The notes under the pieces: model-generated
What the model was told of the DNA's origin: nothing
What the model saw: only the letters and a program-made list of their open reading frames with translations
Databases searched by the model: none
Made by a program: the position numbers and the translations under genes
Origin: O2-02-FULL-42-9 sp038043025
Lineage (GTDB): Bacteria > Pseudomonadota > Gammaproteobacteria > UBA12402
NCBI GenBank assembly: GCA_038043025.1
Contig: JBBTCW010000058.1
Span: 1-11,011, forward strand
Direction: 5' to 3'
DNA length: 11,011 nt
Shown here: positions 6,124-11,011 of the stretch, in pieces
Layout of the letters: each line of letters opens with the position of its first letter
Position numbering within the stretch: position 1 is the first letter of the stretch

Positions 6124-7785
6124 TTATGAAGGATTGGGTTGGTTGCTGAACAGTATATTTCGGGATGTTTTTCCGAGTATGTAAAATTTTATATGGGGGT
6201 ATTGTTGAATCAGTACCTGATAATCGGTGAGTCGCGTAATTACAAAAATGCGTGTTCCATTTTCCCAGCGTGGCCAAAAGACATCATCATGCATCATCCA
6301 ACTGCTGTCGTTTTCGTGGTTTATGCCAAAATCTAATTCGCCAGCGCAGTCTACTACGCTGATCCGTCGATGCGTATAAAAAGGGAGGTCTTGATCGTAA
6401 TGATTATAGGTGAAGACTTCATCCGTTGATTTGATCTGTTGCATAATGATTTTAGCCAAAGGCTTTATGGAGCGATGATCAAGATGGGGAATTGCAAATA
6501 ATAATGTAATAGCCGTCACGCTCGTGCCGATCATTAAAATAATGAGCGCGGGTTTGAATTTATGTCGCCAATACGCACCGCAGGCGATCAGTGTCGTGAG
6601 CAACAGTGCGGTGATTGTTATCATTAAATCATGCTTAATGGCTCGTGGTTGTGCGGCGGGGTAATAGTGTGGAATTAAAACCAATCCAAGAGAAGCGCCG
6701 AAAGCCAATAGTAGCAGCAGAATAAATCCAGCGCTTAAACCCCGTGTTTTATGCATGTTTTGCATCAGGTAGCATGCTGTTAAAATAGCGGCAGGAGGAA
6801 AGATGGGAATGATATAGGGAATCAATTGAGATTGTGAGAATGAAAAAAATAATAAAATGCTGAAAAACCAAATAAGAAAAAATATTTCCATGGGTCGCTG
6901 ATGACGATGTTTCCAGCGCGGCCAAGCATGATGAATACTTTGTATAATGAACACAGACCAAGGGAAAAAGCCGAGTAAGAAAGTGACCGTATAATAATAA
7001 AACGGCTCATAGCGTTGGGCGGAAATGGTGGCGTATCGTGAAAATTGTTGCGTGATAAAATAAAACTTAAAAAATGCCGGGTATTTAATTTGCATATAGA
7101 TATGCCAAGGAGCGGCGATTAACAAAGCAATTAAAATCGTTGTGGGCAAATACCATGTTTTCAATTCTTTCCATTTATTAAGCAGCAGAACCCAAAGGCC
7201 GATGATCATGATTGGGAATACAAATCCGATGAGTCCTTTTGTTAACACGGCGAATGCAGCGCAGACAGCAGCTAAATAAAAATAACCTCGACGTTTTAAT
7301 CCGATCGGTGTTTGAACTCCCAAGAGAAAAGCCACCAATGTGGCGGTGATCAATAGGCTTACCGTCATGTCGATGGTGGCTAGATGGCCGATGGCGAAAT
7401 AGAGGAGACTGGTGCCCAGAATGCCCGCCGCGAGCAGACCTGTTTTGCGGCCATAATAGATATGTGCGGTGATGTAGGTGATCAGGCAACCAGCGATTGA
7501 AAACAGGATGGGCCATAGTCGGACGGCCCATTCGTTGAGTCCAAATAGTTTTAAGGATAGCGCTGTTAGCCAATAGAAGAAGGGTGGTTTTTCGAAGTAT
7601 AGAATATAGTTGAGTCGTGGCACGAGATAGTGTCCTGAGACCAGCATTTCACGACCGATCTCGGCATAACGCCCCTCATCGGGAGATATCAGCGCATAAT
7701 GCCCTAGAAACAAGCTGTAGAGCGTGCCAAAAAGGACTGTTAAAAAAAGGCAATCAAGCCAATATGTTTTTTTGCTGGAATTCAT
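6124..7785 (-). CDS. arnT: Lipid A 4-amino-4-deoxy-L-arabinose transferase ArnT
   Basis: Inner-membrane GT-C transferase (family GT83) that adds Ara4N from undecaprenyl phosphate to lipid A phosphates on the periplasmic side. It has 553 residues from the ATG at 7785, very close to E. coli ArnT (550). About a dozen membrane helices are followed by a soluble periplasmic tail of about 110 residues. The first-loop motif SPDEGRYAEIGREM has the catalytic-type Asp36, Glu37, Arg39 and Glu42; YFEKPP holds Glu65 and Lys66; the second-loop Asp139 is in ATIDM. A TTG at 7809 would add eight residues. Neither start has a good Shine-Dalgarno sequence, and I prefer the ATG. It is the first gene of the six-gene run, so the promoter should lie in 7786-7933. 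Substrate is inferred from the family and the adjacent arnBC. Confidence 0.88.
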   Translation of the reverse strand: MNSSKKTYWLDCLFLTVLFGTLYSLFLGHYALISPDEGRYAEIGREMLVSGHYLVPRLNYILYFEKPPFFYWLTALSLKLFGLNEWAVRLWPILFSIAGCLITYITAHIYYGRKTGLLAAGILGTSLLYFAIGHLATIDMTVSLLITATLVAFLLGVQTPIGLKRRGYFYLAAVCAAFAVLTKGLIGFVFPIMIIGLWVLLLNKWKELKTWYLPTTILIALLIAAPWHIYMQIKYPAFFKFYFITQQFSRYATISAQRYEPFYYYTVTFLLGFFPWSVFIIQSIHHAWPRWKHRHQRPMEIFFLIWFFSILLFFSFSQSQLIPYIIPIFPPAAILTACYLMQNMHKTRGLSAGFILLLLLAFGASLGLVLIPHYYPAAQPRAIKHDLMITITALLLTTLIACGAYWRHKFKPALIILMIGTSVTAITLLFAIPHLDHRSIKPLAKIIMQQIKSTDEVFTYNHYDQDLPFYTHRRISVVDCAGELDFGINHENDSSWMMHDDVFWPRWENGTRIFVITRLTDYQVLIQQYPHIKFYILGKTSRNILFSNQPNPS

Positions 7786-7933
7786 TCGTATGTACTTAAA
7801 ATCAGACAAATCTGAGCATGCATCCTATCAAAAAACTTGGCGTTTTACTATTTGTTCAAAAAAAGTCCAGACGATCTATCTTCTTGCATTTTGCAATGGT
7901 TGTTTTACCATAAATAGCTATGAGGAGATTTTT
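7786..7933. promoter_or_regulatory. Divergent intergenic region between arnT operon and lbtU-like operon
   Basis: This 148-bp gap must hold the promoters of both divergent operons. It is AT-rich and contains TCAGA-CAAA-TCTGA (7802-7815), TTGCA-TTT-TGCAA (7884-7896) and ATGGT-TGTTTT-ACCAT (7896-7911); the last two share a base and end about 10 bases before the porin's Shine-Dalgarno sequence. TTGCAT or TTGCAA near 7884-7896 could serve as a plus-strand -35 element, but I cannot pair it with a convincing -10 at normal spacing. No clear minus-strand promoter stands out. I see no paired CTTAA PmrA-type site and no Fur box. Confidence 0.45.
7922..7927 (+). promoter_or_regulatory. Strong ribosome binding site of the porin gene
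   Basis: GAGGAG lies six bases before the ATG at 7934. It decides the start against the in-frame upstream extension to 7724, which would run back through the intergenic region and antisense to arnT. Confidence 0.85.
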
Positions 7934-9199
7934 ATGAAGTTACGTCGGATTGTACTGCTTGCGTTTGTGGCCTGTTTGTTTTCCAATGTCTCATTGGCGG
8001 TGACGTATGACCAAGTGCTTGCAAAAATACACGAGCCACAAACCGATACGGTTGCAGTGCAGAAGTCATCGAAGCAAAAAGTTAAGGCTCCAGAAAAAGA
8101 TGTGAAATCTTTAACGCGATTATTGGAAGAGTTCACGCAAGATCGCGATGATCCCAATCCTGATTATCTTTGGTTTGATCATCGCATTGGTTTTGCAGGA
8201 TTGCTGAATGCTGAAATGCAGGATAAAACAAAACCCAACTTCATGAATCCTCGATCCGATAAAATTTCAGTGGGTCAGACGAAATTAAATATTGCGGCTA
8301 AAGCAAATGATTGGGTGAGAGGTCAAATCGGATTGTTTTATTCCACGCGAGCGGATTATTATTATCCCACCGCGTCGACGAATACGAATATCGATATGGA
8401 AGAGGCGTATCTCGATGTTTCTAATTTGAAAGAATATCCTTTTTATTTTCGAGCGGGTAAACAATTTATTCCGTTTGGCAAATATCATCGCTATCCGATT
8501 ATACGGACGTTACCGCAACAATTATCAGAAGCGCAAGCGGTGGCGGCACAGTTAGGATTCGTGGATAACAGTGGATTTTATGGGGCATTATATATTTTTA
8601 ATGGGGTGGCCAACAATACGAATCGTAATGCAGATGATCTCAATAACTATGGTGCTGCGATTGGTTATGAAAATTTGTATCACGCCTTAGGTGTTAATGT
8701 GGGTATGGGTTATTTGAATAACATGGCCGATGTGGGCGCGATTCGCAATAATTTATCGGTTCGATATTATACGTGGCGAGTCAATGGGTTAAGTGCGCAC
8801 GTGGATATGTTATCAGGTCCCTTTGATTTTGCCGTGCGTTATGTGACGGCGTTGCGTGGATTTTCACCGGTTGATTTTCAATACCAAGATGGTCGTGGCA
8901 TGCATAATGCAAAACCGAGCGCGACGAGTGTTGCGGCGGGCTATCGATTTCAAACCATGGAGCGCGATAGTAAAATATTAGTGAGCTATCAGAGAAGCCG
9001 CGATGCTTATAATACAAACGCCAGTGTCAATGCATTAAAATTGCCAGAGACGCGTATGAGCGCAGGTTATGGCATCAATATTTTAAAGAATACTATCGTG
9101 GCGTTTGAGTATGATCGCGATCACGATTATAGTGGCCGTAATGGCGGTACAGGTTCATATAGCAATGCAGCAACATTGCGGTTGACGATGTTGATTTAA
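7934..9199 (+). CDS. LbtU-family siderophore porin (outer-membrane beta-barrel)
   Basis: A 421-residue exported protein. Residues 1-22 form a signal peptide (basic MKLRR, hydrophobic core, SLA before VTYD). A short lysine-rich linker (about 40-70) is followed by a region rich in alternating aromatic/polar strands typical of a beta-barrel. The block MEEAYLDVSNLKEYPFYFRA then GKQFIPFGKYHRYPI (about 155-189), continuing into AAQLGF and GFYGALYIFNG (215-224), resembles Legionella LbtU, a TonB-independent outer-membrane receptor for legiobactin. The last strand is AATLRLTML with a terminal Ile rather than Phe. Ligand is not provable here: related phosphate- or dicarboxylate-selective porins share the fold. 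It heads a plus-strand run with lemA and htpX, 19 bp before lemA with no terminator visible between, and diverges from the arn operon. Confidence 0.78.
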   Translation: MKLRRIVLLAFVACLFSNVSLAVTYDQVLAKIHEPQTDTVAVQKSSKQKVKAPEKDVKSLTRLLEEFTQDRDDPNPDYLWFDHRIGFAGLLNAEMQDKTKPNFMNPRSDKISVGQTKLNIAAKANDWVRGQIGLFYSTRADYYYPTASTNTNIDMEEAYLDVSNLKEYPFYFRAGKQFIPFGKYHRYPIIRTLPQQLSEAQAVAAQLGFVDNSGFYGALYIFNGVANNTNRNADDLNNYGAAIGYENLYHALGVNVGMGYLNNMADVGAIRNNLSVRYYTWRVNGLSAHVDMLSGPFDFAVRYVTALRGFSPVDFQYQDGRGMHNAKPSATSVAAGYRFQTMERDSKILVSYQRSRDAYNTNASVNALKLPETRMSAGYGINILKNTIVAFEYDRDHDYSGRNGGTGSYSNAATLRLTMLI

Positions 9200-9205
9200 T
9201 TAAAT

Positions 9206-9212
9206 AGGAGAG
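9206..9212 (+). promoter_or_regulatory. Ribosome binding site supporting the GTG start of lemA
   Basis: AGGAGAG lies six bases before GTG at 9219, supporting this non-ATG start. The protein then begins directly with the LemA membrane anchor. Confidence 0.85.
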
Positions 9213-9218
9213 ACAATT

Positions 9219-9797
9219 GTGAAAACGTTGATTATTGTTCTGGTTGTTGTTATTGCGTTATTTTTTATTTTTGTGGGCATTTATAACCAATTGATCGCCT
9301 TAATTGAGACGGTGAAAAATGATAAGAAACAAATCGATATTCAATTAGATCGACGTTATAAGGTGTTCGAATCCTTGATTAATGTTGTTAAAAAATATAT
9401 GAATTATGAGCAAACGACGTTAAAGGATGTTGTTGCGCTGCGAAACAAGGCGCAAACAGCCGCGTCAGCAGGCGATGAGAAAACGCGTATTGATGCGGAA
9501 AATGGCATTTCAAAAATTGCATCAAATTTAAATTTTGTCTTTGAACAATATCCGAATTTAAAAGCCGATAAGAGTGCATTGCAGTTGCAAGAGGAAATTG
9601 TCAATACCGAAAATAAATTAGCCTTCGCGAAACAAGCCTATAACGATAGTATTGAACGCTACAACGCAACTAAAAAATCGTTTTTTCAAGCCATGGTGGT
9701 GACGGCGTTGTCTGCTAAACTTAATTTTGATTTTCCTTACTGGGGATTGGATGAGGGAAAAATACAAGAACAAGAAAATTACAAAGTCAATTTATAA
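9219..9797 (+). CDS. lemA: LemA family protein
   Basis: A 192-residue protein with an N-terminal membrane anchor (about 3-21) followed by long amphipathic helices, the LemA layout, with most of the chain probably outside the cytoplasmic membrane core. The LemA signature region is YNQLIALIETVKNDKKQIDI (22-41) then QLDRRYKVFESLINVVKKYM (42-61). Many LemA proteins have IPNLV where this one has FESLI; I take it as a subfamily variant, not damage. The domain continues with ALRNKAQTA and ends with the ALSAKLNFDFPYW-type C-terminus. Molecular function is not established for the family. The htpX gene follows 11 bp later, a frequent LemA-M48 protease pairing that suggests a shared role in membrane protein quality control. 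The start is GTG. Confidence 0.9.
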   Translation: MKTLIIVLVVVIALFFIFVGIYNQLIALIETVKNDKKQIDIQLDRRYKVFESLINVVKKYMNYEQTTLKDVVALRNKAQTAASAGDEKTRIDAENGISKIASNLNFVFEQYPNLKADKSALQLQEEIVNTENKLAFAKQAYNDSIERYNATKKSFFQAMVVTALSAKLNFDFPYWGLDEGKIQEQENYKVNL

Positions 9798-9808
9798 GTT
9801 GATCAGCC

Positions 9809-10834
9809 ATGAGCGATAAGCCGTATATTCAAGCGCGCGCCATGAACTGGCGTGCCGCATTAGCCGTCAACCAACGCAAAACTGTTTTGGTCATGTGCTC
9901 GTTTGTTTTGATTTATCTCGCGATTGGTTTCCTCGTTGATTTATACATCTATGACGCATTCTATCAAAATAATTTTATGTTTGTTTTTCATGCGCTGATG
10001 ACTTTGCAAATTTTTCCGGCGATAACATTTGCAAGTGGCGTCGTGGCGCTGATTGCCATAGGGATAACATTTGCATTGCATGATCGTATTATGTTGCTGG
10101 GTACAACATATCATCCGGTGACGGATAGTGGTGGCAGTGATTTGGCGGAGCAGCAATTATATAATCTAGTAGAAGAATTAAAAATTGCCGCTGGATTACG
10201 CTATATGCCTAAAATATATATTATTGAAGCGGATTATCTGAATGCGTTTGCCAGCGGGTATAGTGAAAAATCGGCCATGATTGCCGTGACGCGTGGGCTT
10301 ATGCAAAAACTAACCCGAGAAGAATTGCAAGCGGTGATGGCGCATGAATTAAGTCATATTCGTCATGGCGATATTAAATTGACGCTGATGGTCTCTGTGT
10401 TGAGTAATCTGATGTTAATGATGGTTGATATTTTATTTTATAATACGTTGTTTAGTCGGCGAGATCGAGACGAAAATGGTTGGATATTGATCGTGATTGT
10501 TTTATTGCGTTATGTCTTGCCGCTGATTACAATTTTATTGATGTTATATTTAAGTCGAGCGCGTGAATATATGGCGGATGCGGGCTCGGTGGAGTTGATG
10601 CGGGATAATCAACCCTTGGGGAAGGCGTTGTTGAAAATAGCCAGTGATCATGATCAAAATTATGAGCAATATCAGAAAGCCTATGGAAGAACCGCACATG
10701 AAAATGTGCGTCAAGCGGCGTATATTTTCGATCCTTTTGATAATGATATTCATCCGATCAAGTCAACGATGAGTTTTTTTTCGACCCACCCCGCCATTCG
10801 CGATCGATTGGATGCGATTGGGTTTAAGTCGTAA
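9809..10834 (+). CDS. htpX: HtpX-like membrane zinc metalloprotease (M48)
   Basis: A 341-residue membrane protease that degrades misfolded or damaged inner-membrane proteins. Two N-terminal helices (about 26-46 and 70-92) precede the catalytic domain. The zinc motif is HELSH (His179, Glu180, His183) in AVMAHELSHIRHGD, and the third ligand is Glu253 in SRAREYMAD. Two further hydrophobic segments (about 192-212 and 226-248) lie between them, as in HtpX. NAFASGYSEKSAMIAVTRGL (145-164) and the C-terminal FFSTHPAIRDRL are typical of the family. It is about 50 residues longer than E. coli HtpX (293), with a longer N-terminal region. No clear Shine-Dalgarno sequence precedes its ATG, so it probably depends on lemA translation. 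Confidence 0.92.
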   Translation: MSDKPYIQARAMNWRAALAVNQRKTVLVMCSFVLIYLAIGFLVDLYIYDAFYQNNFMFVFHALMTLQIFPAITFASGVVALIAIGITFALHDRIMLLGTTYHPVTDSGGSDLAEQQLYNLVEELKIAAGLRYMPKIYIIEADYLNAFASGYSEKSAMIAVTRGLMQKLTREELQAVMAHELSHIRHGDIKLTLMVSVLSNLMLMMVDILFYNTLFSRRDRDENGWILIVIVLLRYVLPLITILLMLYLSRAREYMADAGSVELMRDNQPLGKALLKIASDHDQNYEQYQKAYGRTAHENVRQAAYIFDPFDNDIHPIKSTMSFFSTHPAIRDRLDAIGFKS

Positions 10835-10836
10835 TT

Positions 10837-10848
10837 GTCATCCCGGAA
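10837..10848 (+). repeat. Direct repeat GTCATCCCGGAA, copy 1
   Basis: This 12-bp sequence recurs exactly at 10991-11002 on the same strand, and the two copies bracket the palindromic element. The copy lies two bases after the htpX stop. Confidence 0.8.
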
Positions 10849-10849
10849 C

Positions 10850-10876
10850 TCCGCCGAAGGCGGGACCGTTCTTTTT
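10850..10876 (+). terminator. Possible intrinsic terminator after htpX
   Basis: CCGCC-GAA-GGCGG (10851-10863) forms a compact GC hairpin 16 bases after the htpX stop. A run of five T follows at 10872-10876, about eight bases beyond the stem, further than ideal. It may act as a terminator, but it is also part of the repeat-rich tail. Confidence 0.4.
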
Positions 10877-10993
10877 CCCCTGTCATTTCGACGACCGAAG
10901 GGAGGAGAAATCTCATCAATTACACTTCGATTCACGAGATTTCTCCTCCTCCGCTTACGCGGAGTCGTCGAAATGACGTAAAAAAGAGCCGTC
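10864..10993. repeat. Long imperfect palindromic repeat element (REP/MITE-like)
   Basis: Left arm: GTCATTTCGACGAC (10882-10895), a 7-base spacer, then AGGAGAAATCTC (10903-10914). Right arm: GAGATTTCTCCT (10936-10947), a 16-base spacer that itself forms TCCGC-TTAC-GCGGA (10950-10963), then GTCGTCGAAATGAC (10964-10977). Both arm segments are perfect complements (14 and 12 bp) around a 21-base loop. Imperfect pairing extends outward: 10864-10876 matches the complement of 10981-10993 at 11 of 13 positions. No ORF or transposase is inside. The GTCATTTCGACGA core resembles short palindromic families dispersed in many genomes; multiplicity cannot be judged from one window. Confidence 0.85.
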
Positions 10994-11002
10994 ATCCCGG
11001 AA
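10991..11002 (+). repeat. Direct repeat GTCATCCCGGAA, copy 2
   Basis: Second exact copy of the 12-bp sequence found after htpX. The sequence after it (AATGCGAAG) looks like the left half of another palindrome running past the window edge. Confidence 0.75.
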
Positions 11003-11011
11003 AATGCGAAG

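Noticed and set aside
6113..6277. Upstream extension of the small carrier frame to 6277 (55 more residues)
   Set aside because: It lies inside the arnT 3' end in another frame. The extension is not membrane-like, and ATG 6112 has a ribosome binding site and starts exactly at helix 1.
7793..7800. Possible PmrA box (CTTAA) before arnT
   Set aside because: Only one half-site is visible; PmrA sites need a second CTTAA-like half at fixed spacing.
7786..7809. TTG start for arnT at 7809
   Set aside because: No ribosome binding site; the ATG at 7785 gives a length matching known ArnT. Kept only as an alternative.
7724..7933. Upstream extension of the porin frame (70 more residues)
   Set aside because: It would bury the signal peptide and run antisense to arnT. 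The GAGGAG site and signal peptide fix the start at 7934.
9194..9205. Perfect palindrome ATTTAATTAAAT over the porin stop codon
   Set aside because: A purely A/T 12-mer in an AT-rich junction is likely chance; it has no loop and no T run to act as a terminator.
10750..10995. 81-codon minus-strand open frame over the repeat tail
   Set aside because: It reads through the palindrome and antisense to the htpX C-terminus; arginine-rich nonsense typical of repeat sequence.

Overview
The window is a gammaproteobacterial chromosome segment, moderately AT-rich and densely coding. Gene content fits the Legionellales (Legionella, Coxiella or Berkiella relatives): an LbtU-type siderophore porin, a LemA-HtpX pair, and an orphan soluble protein of a kind I associate with that group. 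The order-level placement is inference from gene families; there is no rRNA or other marker to settle it.

Layout. (1) 1-898, plus strand: an orphan protein of 262-276 residues. The same frame is also open from base 2 to a TGA at 41-43, so the gene may be a truncated remnant. (2) 1005-7785, minus strand: a tightly packed six-gene run, in transcription order arnT (7785-6124), a small EamA/SMR-type carrier like ArnE/ArnF (6112-5732), arnB (5723-4548), arnC (4555-3614), a stand-alone ArnA C-terminal dehydrogenase/decarboxylase (3591-2542), and a second, divergent ArnT-like GT-C transferase (2537-1005). Gaps are 4-22 bp, with one 8-bp overlap, so it should be one operon. (3) 7786-7933: divergent regulatory region with several short inverted repeats. 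(4) 7934-10834, plus strand: an LbtU-like outer-membrane porin, lemA and htpX, closely spaced. (5) 10835-11011: non-coding, filled by a long imperfect palindrome and a 12-bp direct repeat.

How the genes work together. The minus-strand operon encodes most of the 4-amino-4-deoxy-L-arabinose (Ara4N) lipid A modification route. The dehydrogenase makes the UDP-4-keto-pentose, ArnB aminates it, ArnC loads the sugar on undecaprenyl phosphate, the small carrier may flip it, and ArnT transfers it to lipid A, giving resistance to cationic peptides and polymyxin. Two usual activities are absent here: the ArnA formyltransferase domain and the ArnD deformylase. The locus also carries a second ArnT-like enzyme with altered active-site residues. 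This is the most interesting part of the window: it could be a formyl-independent or split Ara4N pathway, or one making a different aminosugar with two acceptors. The plus-strand genes are also envelope genes (siderophore uptake, membrane protein quality control), so the region reads as an envelope-remodelling island. I see no insertion sequence, CRISPR array, tRNA or rRNA, and no defence or other clearly new multi-gene system.
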